Part shown: positions 12,723 to 52,530 of the stretch, in pieces
Layout: every line of letters starts with the position of its first letter
How positions within the stretch are numbered: the stretch's first letter is position 1
Assembly: GCA_903813345.2 (NCBI GenBank)
Contig: CAIIXF020000001.1
Location: forward strand, 34,939,366-35,003,365
Reading direction: 5' to 3'
From: Owenia fusiformis
Taxonomy: Eukaryota > Annelida > Polychaeta > Sabellida > Oweniidae
DNA length: 64,000 bases
Made by a program: the position numbers and the translations under genes
The notes under the pieces: generated by a model
Database searches by the model: none
Told to the model about the DNA's origin: nothing
The model's input: only the letters and a program-made list of their open reading frames with translations

Positions 12723-13154
12723 TCATGTTGTGTTATCTATCACCAGTGACCTTGTAACAAAAAAATAACCTGAAATTCAGTTTCCAATTGTTCCCATTTA
12801 GAAGATCTGTTTTCAGTTTCTTCATAAATTGATCACATACAGAAATATTAGCTAATTTCGATTGATTGTTTTGAGATAATATTTTTAGTGGTCTGTTTTT
12901 TATATGAAATTTATTATTAGTTGTTTATATCTAGTCTTAGAGGGAAACAGTGATGCCAATGTGCCAAATTATGTACAGAATGATTGTTTCATGATATTAT
13001 TATGTATATTGCATAGAATGGCAATACTATATGCATTGTTAAATGTATTGCAATAGCTTCATTTGTTGATACAAAGCTGTGTTCTTTGCTTGCAAGCTAA
13101 TGTGCAATTTATTTATGCACACAGTGTAATTTTAACTTGTCATGTGTTCTCAAA

Positions 13155-13741
13155 GGTCCATGTGCAGTATGGCAAGTAATTTTAGACAGTCATATGTTTC
13201 ACCATGAGTACTTTCTTGGTCTAAATACAGTGGTTTTTATTAAAACAATATGTTTTCTTTTAAGTGAAGTCACCGGCCCGTGATACTAAAATATAAATCC
13301 AACGCTCTGAAAAATTATGGATTAGGACGCCACTTTGTCACTTTTAAAAAAAACACATTTCCCATGCTATTTTCCCTTAGGGAAAACTCATGCTATCCAT
13401 TGTTTTCAGCATGATTTTGGTCATCGAAAATTGATATCTTCAAAACTAGACTTTCAATACCATTCTACTCTTGAAGATGTTTTAGACCCCTTGTTGAATA
13501 ATCTTTTCATGCAATAAAAATCAGAAAAAGAAGATCCTCTTTTGAGCAAATAAGTTCAACATTTTGAAAAAATTGTTGATGTGGGGTCCCTATTTATAAT
13601 TTTTCAAATTGTTCGATTGATATTTTTATCATCATGGGAAAAACAACTTGTTTTAATAAAAACCACTGTATTAATGCCTAGAAAGTACTCATGGTGAAAG
13701 ATATGACCATCTAAGATCATTTGCTATACTGCACATGGACC
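13155..13741. mobile_element. 587-bp inverted-repeat (MITE-like) element inside the ZEB 3' UTR
   Basis: Imperfect arms of roughly 110-120 nt begin GGTCCATGTGCAGTAT and end with its complement. They include a perfect 22-nt stretch near 13230 and 13650 around ACAGTGGTTTTTATT. The interior (13340-13440) resembles segments at 33840-33920 and 41935-41995, showing it is repetitive. No coding sequence. No clear target duplication was identified. Confidence 0.65.
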
Positions 13742-13908
13742 GTTATATTTAAAGAATATGTATTCAGATTTCAAGTCTTCCAGAGTAATGAACTTGTTTA
13801 CATTTTCATGTCTTCCAGTAAAATATGTGTATTTTTGAATCTTCCTGAATATGTTTTGAGAATTTAGTTTTTTGAGAATACCTGAATACTGGTATACATT
13901 CTTCTTAA

Positions 13909-14295
13909 ATATGTATTCAGATTTCAAGTCTTCCAGAAAATGTATTCAGATTTTAAGCCTTCCAGAATATGTATTCAGGTTTCAAGTCTTCCAGAAAATG
14001 TATTCAGATTTCAAGTCTTCCAGAAAATGTATTCAGATTTCAAGTCTTCCAGAATATGTATTCAGATTTCAAGTCTCCCAGAATTTGTATTCAGATTTCA
14101 GAAAATGTATTCAGATTTCAAGTCTTCCAGAATATGTATTCAGATTTCAAGTCTCCCAGAATATGTATTCAGATTTTCAGTCTTCCAGAAATGTATTCAG
14201 ATTTCAAGTCTTCCAGAATATGTATTCAGATTTCAAGTCTCCCAGAAAATGTATTCAGATTTCAAGTCTTCCAAAACATGTATTCAGATTTTATT
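13909..14295. repeat. 29-bp minisatellite, about 13 copies
   Basis: Unit ATGTATTCAGATTTCAAGTC plus TTCCAGAAA/T; one copy is shortened and fused at 14078-14104. A stray unit lies at 13759. The unit has no stop in the forward frames and 29 is not a multiple of 3, so three overlapping open frames appear; these are artefacts. Confidence 0.9.
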
Positions 14296-16566
14296 TTATT
14301 CAGCAGTAATATTACATACATTTAATACAATATTCGAACAGCTTGATATCCTTTCAAGTCTTGATTCCAAGTGCCAATTCATACTTTTCATATAGACTTC
14401 AGATAGAAATGTCTTCCATTGTGTCAAAATTTTGCTTCAAAAGGTGCTAAATACTGGTATGTTTACATTTTAATGATAGATAACATTTTGGATGAGGAAT
14501 CTAGTCTCCAAAAAAACAGTAATGTGTACCTAGTCTCCGCAGTAACAATTGTTGTACCTCGTGTTCAGTAATGAAATAAGTCTTCAATACCTCAGTCAAT
14601 CCTTGAATCATTTTAGAATCTTCAGATAAAGTAGATTATGAATCTCCCAGATTTGAAATGCAAATATCTTAGGTAAATATATATATTCACCCTACCTCAA
14701 TGTAAAGTCATGGCAGAAGTTCAATACACAAATTGAACTATCTAGTAAATGCAACTGATGAAAATCTGGATTTAACTCCCAATAAGGGATTAATAGGTGC
14801 CAAAACTCACGCAACAACCACAATATGTTTTAAAAATATAATCAAGGCTAAACGTTCAATTTGTTTTTTTATGGATAAGTTCAATAATATATCCATATAA
14901 TATATTCATGTTCCAGCCGTGCCAAATTAACACACAGGCTTAAGATGGTTATGTTTTTTACCTTCTTATTGTCCTCGTTTAATATAAACCATTTTATTTG
15001 TGTTGTAAAACAATTAATATATTCAATTTATTGTTTTAATATATGTCAGTTTAATGCAAGAAATTTTGAAATTGACTTGCATCAAGACCCATCCCCTCTA
15101 TTCCTTTTACCATGAACCTGATAGGGCTCTATAGGAAATTGGGGATACATACAAAGGCTTGATGCAAGACTAGAGTGTGTATACTCATAGTGTTTCTAAA
15201 TAGCCTCCTGTTAACCATCATATCTGAGAGAGAAGATGTGACAGACTATGGTTACAGTTACACAGTAGTTCAATGGTATTGTTACAAAGCATGTTAACAA
15301 AAAAGCTTCATAATTAAAGATTTTTTAAGAGTAACACGTCACAAACTCCTTTGCAGCAAACCTTTTTGTCAAAATGCTTTATAACTAAGCAATTCAATAA
15401 ACTCTGCCTTTAACATTTACTTATGATGAGATGTTTCTAAATAAATCTAGTAACTATTGTATTTACTGTATTTTGGTATATCTGTTAAGTGTGGAAAAAG
15501 AATCCAGTTATAATAGTCTTCAGTTGCTTCCTGCACTGCCATGTACATAGCTTTATGTAGTAACCATAGTAACTGTACCTATGTAATCATTATTAGTACA
15601 TAGAAACAACAGGCGACCATAAGGGACAAAAGTGTGCAAATATTTTCTTTTTTCATTGTTTATCCTTGTGTAATCATTGGTATGTATTTGGATGCTTCCG
15701 TATTAGACTTAATATTTTATATACATCTATATCTGCCTCATAGTTTAAATAATGTTACTATAGAAACAGTTCTGTTGTCATAGTTACAGTTAGTTTCTAT
15801 AGCAACCATACTATTTTGTATTGGTCCACAGCAGAGAATTGTGCACTAGGAGTGTACAGATCACGTGTAAGCTATGCAATGTATTTGACGTAGGAAAGTT
15901 TCCAATTGTATTTCTATTTTCGCTTATTGCACCATATTAAGCCCAACCATATAGTAAACCAGAGTTAACATGTATTTTAAGGTATATTATGTTTAGGGTG
16001 ATTGCAAAAACAGCTTAGTTTGTATGGAGTATTTCTAATATATGTAACAATTATCCAATGCCCAGTGTGGTCACATCTTACAGTGTATATATTATAATAG
16101 TGGTATAAAATATAATGTAGACATTTTATTTTGACTTTTAGTGTACATATATTATATAAGCAAAATCTCATGAATATGCATAATATAACTATTGGTATTG
16201 ACAAACAACAATGAAGAGATTCTTGAGAATATCCTTTATATGTTGTATATCAATAGCAGTAGGGAAAACGACAAAATCCATGTCTTCCAATATGTAACCA
16301 GTTGCTATGGCAACAGTGGTTGCTATGTATGATTTTTTTGTATATTATGCATGCATCTCTCAGCACAATCATTATTTCAAACTTATTTTGATACACGTAT
16401 CCTTTATTTGGATATACATTTTGGTAGGATATAACATGTAGAAGTTAAACATAATTCATTTTGAGTGAATGCTCAGATGAAAATGACTGATTTAGAAGGT
16501 GCAATAAAACGTGACATGTAGATAGAAAATAGGGTCTTTAGCCAAATAAGGCATCGTTTACCAACT

Positions 16567-16573
16567 CAGTATT
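16567..16573 (+). promoter_or_regulatory. miR-8/miR-200 family 7-mer seed match (distal)
   Basis: CAGTATT followed by T, near the inferred 3' end of the ZEB transcript. Isolated from the cluster, so more likely to be chance. Confidence 0.25.
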
Positions 16574-16998
16574 TTCAATTGTGCATGTTGTGAAATAGTT
16601 CATAAAAATTGTATCTTAATTATGTGATTTGAAATGTTTAAAAAAATATAAATGTTGTTTGTATAAGTATATTATACTAGCATATGAGTGTAATCTGGTA
16701 TTAATTCTGAATATTATTTCTCACAATGTAAGTATATCAAATATAAAGGGAGACTGTCTTACCAATGTGGTTATAAAGCACTTATATTTGCTCTTCTCTC
16801 TACAAAGATTAATATTGTCTGTTCTATCATACCAACAGAATAACTGTTGCCATGGCAAAAGTAAAACTTTAAACATGGTGATTCAATAAAGCAATAAAAA
16901 TGCATAGAGATACATGTACTTACATTGTTAAATACATGGATAAATAATTCAAATGAACTCTTGTCTCCGACAATTTCTGTATATAAATATTGAATTAA

Positions 16999-17004
16999 AA
17001 TAAA
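16999..17004 (+). terminator. Candidate polyadenylation signal of ZEB
   Basis: AATAAA followed by a T/GT-rich element at 17031-17055 (TTTGTTGTCTGTTATTTG). The pair is the strongest cleavage/polyadenylation layout seen downstream of the gene. Confidence 0.5.
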
Positions 17005-18301
17005 GATGTACATTTATGTAAACCTTAAGATTTGTTGTCTGTTATTTGTTGGTTTTACTATCACCCAGCCAAGGACTAACGTAGAGAATTAGAGTATTCT
17101 TCCCATATACAAGTATTTCAATGAGCTTTTAAAATCTGAGAAAAATAAGAGAAAAGACAAATAGCTTCAATGACAGTAGAAATAAATGATAGACAGGGGG
17201 CAATGCCAATGCAGCAGCCTGACAGTCGCTTCTAGGTATCTAAGTACACCAATCTTGGAGAAGGTGTGTCAGCAATAGATGAATTGAAAGCACAGATTCC
17301 GTTTTAACTCTTGGCATTGTGGTTGGGTTTAAATTGTATTTTATTTAGATTACTGTAAAACTAATCCATCAAACAGTTAATATTTGAAGAGACCCAAGGA
17401 TTCAACACAACAATAAAGATACTTTTTCAAATTAGATAGTAAAGACATCTTTCAGCCATGAAGCAAAGTCATTTCATTCAGTTTGAGTGATCAGCACTGT
17501 AATTATTGGTTATGCAATTCGTATTTTTTATTGTACCGTATATGCATATGTGATGGCATCTATTGAAAAATCACATTTTAGAAATACCTATAGAAATATA
17601 TAGAAATTTGCCCTTTCCATTTTCTCATGGATTTCATTGGTTTTGATAATGAAAACAAAATAGCCCCTTGATGTGGTTGCTATGCAATAAACCCACCATT
17701 TATCATTTAAGTTTAAAGAACAGTTCAAAGTGTTTTGTACTGAAAAAGAAAATGAGTGGGGAGCTTATCATTCCATTCTTCGTTTAAAATATCAGGTTTT
17801 AAAAATGAGGGGCTGTTCACACCTGCATCAAAACTACATGAGCACATCATTTTAGGGGGAATGCTTGACTTAATCCACTGCATTCAACTCCCTGTTCTAC
17901 CTCTAGGGAGCATGTGTGGTGTCATTAGGTTGCAAAATTTAGAACCCCACATGGGAAACAGACAACAGGCCTGCATTAATTGTGCTTATTTGTTATATGC
18001 TGAAATGAAAATTCATATTGATATATGTATATGTTGAGACATCTATGAAAAGAAAACCCAGGCAGCAGAACCATTTTTTCAGTTTGAATAATCCACAGCC
18101 TCCCTGCACTGTTATTCCTGGCTGAAGGACCAGTAATGACCCTCAATACCAAGTCGCAACTACAGTCTCCAGTCTTGTGAGTGGAGGGCCCTGTGTAAAG
18201 TGTTTGATTCCTGCATGGGGCATTGAATTTAGCACACTCCATGCCAGGTCTAGTGTCTTGTTTGTTACACTACATCCCCCCAAGATGAATGAGCCCAGGG
18301 T

Positions 18302-18595
18302 CAGTGGCGTAGCGTGGGTATTTTTGAGTGTACGCCACGAGGGAGCGAAGCGAACGATCTTTGAGGGGGGTTCGGGGGTGGGTCCTCCCCCAAGAAAATT
18401 TGAAAATAAGATTGCAGTTGAAGCGTTCTGGGGCGTTTTAAAATACGAAATTCCGACGAAATGGACTAATGACATTTAAATTATTGGTCATTTTATCCAT
18501 TTTTAAAGTGTGAGGCAATTCAATCTAAAAATCAACTTTTCTCTAAATTTTGAGAGTACCATGGCGTTTTATGCGTATATGACGCTACGCCATTG
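18302..18595. mobile_element. hAT-like MITE
   Basis: Terminal inverted repeats CAGTGGCGTAGCG (18302-18314) and CGCTACGCCATTG (18583-18595), one mismatch. CAGTGGCGTA is a common hAT terminus. 294 bp, no transposase. AGGGT flanks both sides, but an exact 8-bp duplication is not seen. Confidence 0.65.
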
Positions 18596-19948
18596 AGGGT
18601 CATAACAAACCTGTGGATTGTGTAAAGATCAACATTGTGTTTATTGATGCGGGCCCCCATTGATTGTGCTCAATTGTGTTTTCTCTGGATTCATATTTCA
18701 AATTGAGTATATAGAAGCATTTACAAAATACATACTAGAAAACTCATCGAGCAGAAACATTTTGAATAATTAGGGAACCAGCTTTTGGTTGTGCCAAATA
18801 TATTGTGTTTTCTCAGGATTATACATATATTTTTTATTTGGCGCGTCATTGAAAATGACACTCTTCAAACGGCAAGGTAAGCTAAGTTTAAAAGTTCTGC
18901 ATGATGAGTATGATCAGTCTAATAACGCACTTACGTTGATGCAAATCGTATAATTCTTTTGCTGATCAAATGATGAATGCGTTTAGATATAAGTGATATC
19001 ATCTTGGTTTAGTTTATGCGCTGAAGTTACATTAAATTGATCTTAGAAAGCGGATGGATGAAAATGTTTTGAATTTTCATTTTGTTTTGAACTCGTGATC
19101 ATCCAAAACAATCGCAATGTGTTTACGAAAAACACCGACCGCCGACCACCGACCAGTCACTCTCCACAGGGGCCTCCACAGTTGGGTACACGTGGTCAGC
19201 TGTCGGTCTTTTACATAACGTAAAGGCTAGAGTACCGAGAATTGTTGGTACGGGAGACATTGCTGTTTTGACACGCTAGAGGACTGACAAATAGATTGTC
19301 AGCACTTTAGCCCCTCCTAGTAGGAAACGCTAGAGAACCATATGGCGACACTGAAGCCACTCCTTATAAGATCCAATAGAGGAGATAGGGGCATTCTCGG
19401 CCACGAGGCATTCCCGGACAAACCCTTGGTGTCAGGTGAAAATCTGGGACAAAGTTAGAATTTTTACAATATATAGCACCACATCTATAATATGATGTGT
19501 CTAATACAAAGTTCCAATAAAGAAACCATATAAAACAAAGAATTATTGAAGATCGTTCGACAATGCCCCGTGTCCGAGATTACCCCTATGTCCTCTAGAG
19601 AACTGACCAAAAGTCTGTGGGTCTGCTAAATACTGTAAAACATGCTAAATTTGCAAGCATAGTGATCAGGCCAAAATTTCTTTCAAAATCATGCAGTTTT
19701 TCACCATTCTGAATATTTTTTGAGTGATTTTTGGCCAAATTTGTCAAAGTGAACCCCCCCTAGAATTTTTTGGAAAAGTGAACCCCCCCCCTTGGAAAAT
19801 TCTGGCTACATGCCTGGTGATTTCACCTTTATTTGCTTCAATGTAGAATTGCGAATTTAAAGCTGTGTAATTTCCTGAGTAATGTGGATGAATTAATGGA
19901 ACAAATGAAGAATAGAATCTACTGGTCTATTATTTCAAATTGTGTTTT

Positions 19949-20082
19949 CATGGGCGTAGCGCCCGGTACAACCAAATTTCAAAATTTTCCTGGGGGACCC
20001 CCCTGAATCCTCGTTTTTGGGATTCTTGACTCTTGTTCCTGTGGTGGTGGCGTAATACTTAGAAAATAGCGCTACGCCCATG
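19949..20082. mobile_element. 134-bp MITE with 14-bp perfect terminal inverted repeats
   Basis: CATGGGCGTAGCGC at 19949-19962 and its exact complement at 20069-20082. The ends resemble the neighbouring hAT-like element (GGCGTAGCG core), so the same transposase class is likely. Confidence 0.65.
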
Positions 20083-21966
20083 ATTTTGTTTATTTTATTC
20101 AAGTATTATATGCAATTCTAAAACAAACGTGAAGAAAAACATTAAAGTCGTATTTGAATACATACATGCTGTGTTAATAAAACATGTACAATATATAGTT
20201 AGTTAAAAGAACGTTTGATATTTTTGAAATACCATCATCAGGGGCATAGCCAGCTACTACTGATATAAAAAGAAATGAGTGAAAACATGAGTGAAACTAG
20301 TGTATTTATTCTTGAAAATGTCGGTCCTCTATCTTGCCCTACTAGGAGACGATAGAGTAAAACTAAAACTGGGAATCCTTAATCTACCAAGCTGACAGAA
20401 GTCTAGTCCAACAACATTAGACCTAGCCTGGGGCCTCGTTTCTTATCTGACATGTCTTATGTCCTATTAGTAAAGATAGCCCTTATTGAGCTTAACAACA
20501 TTGAACTAACAGAAGTCAGCTCTGGGAAGTTGGATTGAAAATTCTTGAAGAGAAAAATCAAGCCCATTTTGACTAAACGCTGTGCTGAGTAGCGTTTATA
20601 ATACATTACTTAGGTCCAAAGCCTTCATTCCAGCTTTGAGTGATTGTTACAGCCGCCGTGGTATTCAATATTTGTAAATCATGGTGACATACGCACAGTT
20701 GTTACGGCATAATTATATGAAACATACCTTTATGCATACATTTGCAGAATATCAGCTCATATCCCCGTCGTAGTCGATTGTTATATATATTTTAATTAAG
20801 CTAAGTGGAATTTCATTTCAAAATGACCTCTCTTTTTCTGCTGAGTGAGCTGTATAAATGGCAGATCCTTGAGTTTGAGGTTCTTTCCGAAAAGATATTT
20901 TGAAATATCTTAATCTAGACAAGCAACGCTTCAACCTCAATATATTCTAATAAATATTTATAAAACCTATTAAATAGGAGTTCTAGGTGCGTGTGACACT
21001 TTTTCTAGATTACATACAAAATCAATGAAGTTACATCTTGCTGTAAGCTAGAGACTCAAGTAAATAATACACTATATATTTGAATCAATACATAATTTAT
21101 TTTTTGTTACCTTATTTTGTTCCTTCAACAGTCTATTATTACATCATGTTCAGAATTCAGTAGACAATGACAACAACAAAAAAAACCAAAGAAAAGATAG
21201 GTTGGTTAATGGTAGGTCAGAAACCTAAGGCAGGACAATTAAATCAAGAGGAGATGGCCATGCCCAATTTGTTTGCTTGTCTTTCATTGAAAGGAACAAA
21301 ATCTGTAAAAATTTGAAAAAATGATTGATATTAAAAATCGAATTATTAATGTTTTAAGGTTATAAATATGGCTAAATATCTCCCTATGTTAGATTCTGGA
21401 TCTACCAGTAGGAGTCAACTAGATAAGGCAGGGCCTATGCTAGACATCAATTCTTGTATTTGAACTGTCATTCATCTGAACTATTAATCAAATACAAGAA
21501 TCGATATCTAGGGCCTATGCTAAAAATTCCCAAATATCGATTTCCTTTGAACATTTACCCTATGTGCAGTATTAGTTATAAACTACTGTCTGCATAGTAA
21601 AGACTATATTACAGTTTAGTAGCCCCACCCCACAACCTATGCCTGACAGCCGGGGTCATAAGTCAGTGTGGAATCTGTGGATGTATAAAATAAATTGCAT
21701 TTCTCTGGTGTTATCTTACATATCTATAGCTCAAAGGCATCTTGATCATTCATACAAATTGACACAATGATAGAAGTTGACAATGCTGTGCCTCCATGTG
21801 GTATTGTTTACCTACTGAGGATCGTGCACAAGCAAGATCCAGTAGGTGTAACCTATGTCAATTCTTTCAAGGTGGCACAGGCAGAATAGCATACCACCAG
21901 CGCCTATTAGTCTTACTTCAGTCACTCCATATTTGTTGCTTTATTTCAGCCTTGACCTAAGACACT

Positions 21967-49783
<27,817 letters not shown>

Positions 49784-50283
49784 GTATGGTTTCTCTATTT
49801 ATATTTAATTTGTCATCGTTCATCAATATTCAATGTCTTTATAGTCATTCGTCATCAGCATTTTTTTATCTTGGTATTATCTACATCATACACTTATGAG
49901 GTAGATAGCTTATTGCTAAAGCGCTTTTCAAGGTAGGTGATGACAGTGTAATATTAGTTAGTAGATTTAGGACTATACCTTCATATGTTTTTTTTATTTA
50001 TTTATTTTTTTGCATTTTAGGATTAAAATATTGAAGGTTGTTATAGTTTTTACAAACATGAGTTATTTTGATGCAAATTATTGTACACTTATTTCAATTC
50101 AAATTACTTTGAGTATGCACTGTCCTGTGTTCAGTACAGTGTATAAGCAAGAGGTTTAGTTGTAACTCTTTTTGAAGAGCCATCCTTGTGCCCCATCATA
50201 ACATTGGTACCATCTGCCCCTATTGCGACCAGGGATTGTCCATTATCACCCCAAATCCAACTGTCTGAGATGAATCTGTAAAT

Positions 50284-50362
50284 AATCGTAGGAGGAGGGA
50301 AATTAGCACAACAGATTCCGGACAGTCATATGTTGGATTTTGGCTATTTTTGAGGATTTAAA
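50284..50362. mobile_element. Fragment of the fold-back element seen at 33529
   Basis: GGAGGAGGGAAATTAGCACA...GACAGTCATATGTTGGATTT resembles the left arm of the 33529-34254 element. A G-run (about 50365-50374) follows. Confidence 0.7.
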
Positions 50363-50397
50363 AAGGGGGGGGGGTCTTGCAGACAAAGGACCCTTAC

Positions 50398-50530
50398 CCT
50401 ACGATATAGTTCATCAGCGGCTGACCCCTTTTTTTCTTCTTTTGCTCAGCTTCCAGCTCAGCTCTATCCTTCTTTTAAGGCCCTTAGTAGATTCTGAATT
50501 TTCCTGGCTGTCAGTTTTCTCTTTCTGCTT
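50398..50530 (-). pseudogene. Possible frameshifted exon of the minus-strand OTU gene
   Basis: The minus strand has an acceptor (GGTGTTACAG) before 50530. One frame encodes RKRKLTARKIQNLLRALKE, then shifts by one base into DRAELEAEQKKKKRGQPLMN before a GTAAGG donor-like end. The basic, charged composition looks protein-coding but needs a 1-nt correction. Either decay or an assembly error would explain it; it could also be chance. Confidence 0.28.
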
Positions 50531-50880
50531 CTGTAACACCATTAAATTAATGATTCAAAATGAAATAATTATTTTAAGCTATATACTAAAACACAAACTA
50601 ATAATATAAATATTCCGTTTCAAATATGTCATTATCAAAAACAATTATCATTTTAACCCAATGATTTAGATTATAAGATATCCCTTCAAATTGATAAAAT
50701 CAATAAAACCCTTCCAAAAAACAGAGCAAAAATAACATATCATCCCTATCTGTTCAATAAAAATCCAACATAAAACTGCAGTACAATACCAGGAATGAAA
50801 ATTAGGGAAATCACTCCTCATACATAATTTATAACCTATTAAGTCATTTAACATATATAAACAACAGACATCCAAACTAC

Positions 50881-51007
50881 ATGTGTCCTCTAGATTGTCT
50901 GTATGTAGATTTAGGTTGCCCCTTTCATTGGCTATAAGGATTCCTACATGCAGGGCCAATTTCATATTATCCAAATTAAGTTCTCTCCCCGCCATATCTT
51001 CGAGATC
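50881..51007 (-). CDS. Possible exon of the minus-strand OTU gene
   Basis: Minus strand: acceptor ATGTTGTAG, then DLEDMAGRELNLDNMKLALH and VGILIANERGNLNLH, ending near a weak donor (ACAT|GTAGTT). It starts in phase 0, matching the candidate exon at 51196-51273. The open frame continues past this donor to 50666, so the end is uncertain. No domain recognised. Confidence 0.35.
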
Positions 51008-51195
51008 CTACAACATCATAACATCATTCAATTAAGACATCCTAACCTGGTAGTATGACTCACTCATCTCAAGAAGGAAACACAAATCTACAATACATGT
51101 ACATCTTCACCAATCAACAACCAATCCACAATTTAAGTAACCTTCTATCCATCCCTTAATAATTCACATAAGTGTCTTACTAAGATCATAATTAC

Positions 51196-51273
51196 CTCAA
51201 TCTTTTCATCAGAGTTCATCGCAAATGATCTTCTCACCTCATCCTCAACCATTACTTCTGTAGGCTTGCTTTT
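51196..51273 (-). CDS. Possible exon of the minus-strand OTU gene
   Basis: Minus strand: acceptor GAGTCTAG, 26 codons (KSKPTEVMVEDEVRRSFAMN...KIE), donor GAG|GTAATT, phase 0-0. Support is limited to splice-like borders, open frame and matching phase. Confidence 0.35.
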
Positions 51274-51938
51274 CTAGACTCTCGCAAAAACTGCAGGCAA
51301 GTCAATATTCTTCAAGAACTTTACATACCTCACCAGGTGTTCTGAACCCAATCTGTGCTTCTTTTTCAAAACAGTCACCGACATGTTGTTCAATTGGCTC
51401 AATAGTAGATCTAGATCTAAACACAAACTGAAATCAAAAATTGAAAAAATTAAATTTCTGGTTTATCCAAACATCAACATATTATCACATCAATCAATTA
51501 AATTTATAATCAATTTCTCACCAGCATAATCCTTTTAACCATTCCATCACATTGATAAAAAACTTTTGCATTGAAAAGAAACTTCAGCATCGATTAAATA
51601 ATTTATAAAATTTTAAAATAAGGATAAGGATAAGGATTACAGTAAAAAAACGAACTCCAAAAACACACTGCATTTCCGAACGAGACACGTTCAGGGTAAC
51701 ATTCGCATTTAAACTTCTCCACGTGGAAAAAATTTCCAAGAACAAAAACGTTCTGTCATTTTGAAAAGAAAAATTACCCAGGAATAAAATTCCTGTGGAA
51801 CATAACATGAACTCAACAAAAACTCTGTCTACTTCAAACATTATTCCGAGTCTAAAAATTATCCCACCAATACTGCATACCTCTAAATCCAACTGCCTAT
51901 CCACACAATAACAAATTATTTAAGCCTAACCTTGTTCA

Positions 51939-52093
51939 ACAGAGTGTACCACTCACAAATCTGCCATTGCTCGGCCAAAATTTCAAGAAAGCAAACCACT
52001 GTGAAATTGTCCTTGCTCAGCAAAATACCACCTTTCTATTGTTTATTCAACAGAGCGTACCACTCTTGATTTGCCCTTGCTCGGCACAATTGT
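51939..52093. repeat. Imperfect direct duplication (~115-bp period)
   Basis: TTCAACAGAG(T/C)GTACCACTC followed by TTGCTCGGC appears at 51939 and again at 52056. Lies between candidate minus-strand exons. Confidence 0.55.
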
Positions 52094-52326
52094 AATAACA
52101 CTTTTCCTTTATTTTCCTTTATTTTTGAGGCTTCAGATTACATTTCACACATAGATGTCACTTTGGAAAAGTATATTAACACTAGGTGGGTCCTCCCTAA
52201 GAGTTGTTTTATACAAAGTCTTCGGATGTTTTCATTATTCACAGGTTCTACTGTACAATAGTGTACCTGTACCTACTCGTACTCAGATATACCAAAACAT
52301 GATCAAGATTGCATAAAGATACTTAC

Positions 52327-52530
52327 TGGGTTAACTTTAGTTTCATTAGTGCATACAAGCGATAAGGGACCATCCTTATATCTATCAGTTTCAATACAAA
52401 ATGTTTTTCCTTCTTCATTAACCTCTATCTGTTTCATGTCCCCCTTCCAGAATTTTGTAGTTATAGTAGATGTGTCATCCACTGCAGAATCGGAAATTTG
52501 CACTTTCATTCTACTATCAAAGCTTTTAAT
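52327..52530 (-). CDS. Probable exon of the minus-strand OTU gene
   Basis: Minus strand: polypyrimidine acceptor TTGTTTGATTCAG, 68 codons in phase 0-0, donor CCCA|GTAAGT. The product begins IKSFDSRMKVQISDSAVDD and continues through KFWKGDMKQIEVNEEGKTF. No domain is recognised; the composition is that of ordinary protein rather than repeat sequence. Its phase agrees with the OTU exon at 56697-56951, which lies 4.2 kb upstream across a LINE insertion. It could belong to a separate gene. Confidence 0.5.

Larger units (their letters stand above)
12021..17025 (+). other. Probable ZEB 3' untranslated region
   Basis: No coding potential after the ZEB stop. The stretch is AT-rich and contains seed matches, an inverted-repeat element and a minisatellite (listed separately). 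AATAAA occurs at 16885-16890, 16893-16898 and 16999-17004. The last is followed about 25 nt downstream by a T/GT-rich run at 17031-17055, the usual layout of a cleavage site near 17015-17030. The extent is inferred; an earlier polyadenylation site is possible. Confidence 0.6.
17056..21966. other. Intergenic region between ZEB and FGGY
   Basis: No coding sequence recognised. Holds two short terminal-inverted-repeat elements (18302-18595 and 19949-20082), a C-rich stretch near 19750-19790, and a hAT-end-like CAGGGGCATAGCCAG at about 20239. The FGGY promoter and 5' UTR must lie near its right end, but no core promoter motif can be assigned. Confidence 0.55.

Noticed and set aside
13909-14295. 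CRISPR-like regular repeat array
   Set aside because: The repeats are directly adjacent with no spacers, and the DNA is eukaryotic.
13872-14395. Three overlapping open frames of 118-151 codons
   Set aside because: The 29-bp minisatellite lacks stops in forward frames and cycles through all three; not a protein.
18180-18260. tRNA-derived SINE or tRNA gene (GTTTGATTCC resembles a B box)
   Set aside because: No convincing A box, acceptor stem or A-rich tail could be found.
18143-18479. Open frames of about 100 codons on both strands
   Set aside because: They overlap the hAT-like MITE and have no recognisable protein features.
50021-50045. Terminal FGGY exon after the acceptor TGCATTTTAG
   Set aside because: The following frame does not resemble the FGGY C-terminus and hits stops quickly.
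51584-51904. 106-codon minus-strand open frame
   Set aside because: Hydrophobic low-complexity end (ILILILILK) from a GGATAA repeat; no splice or domain support.
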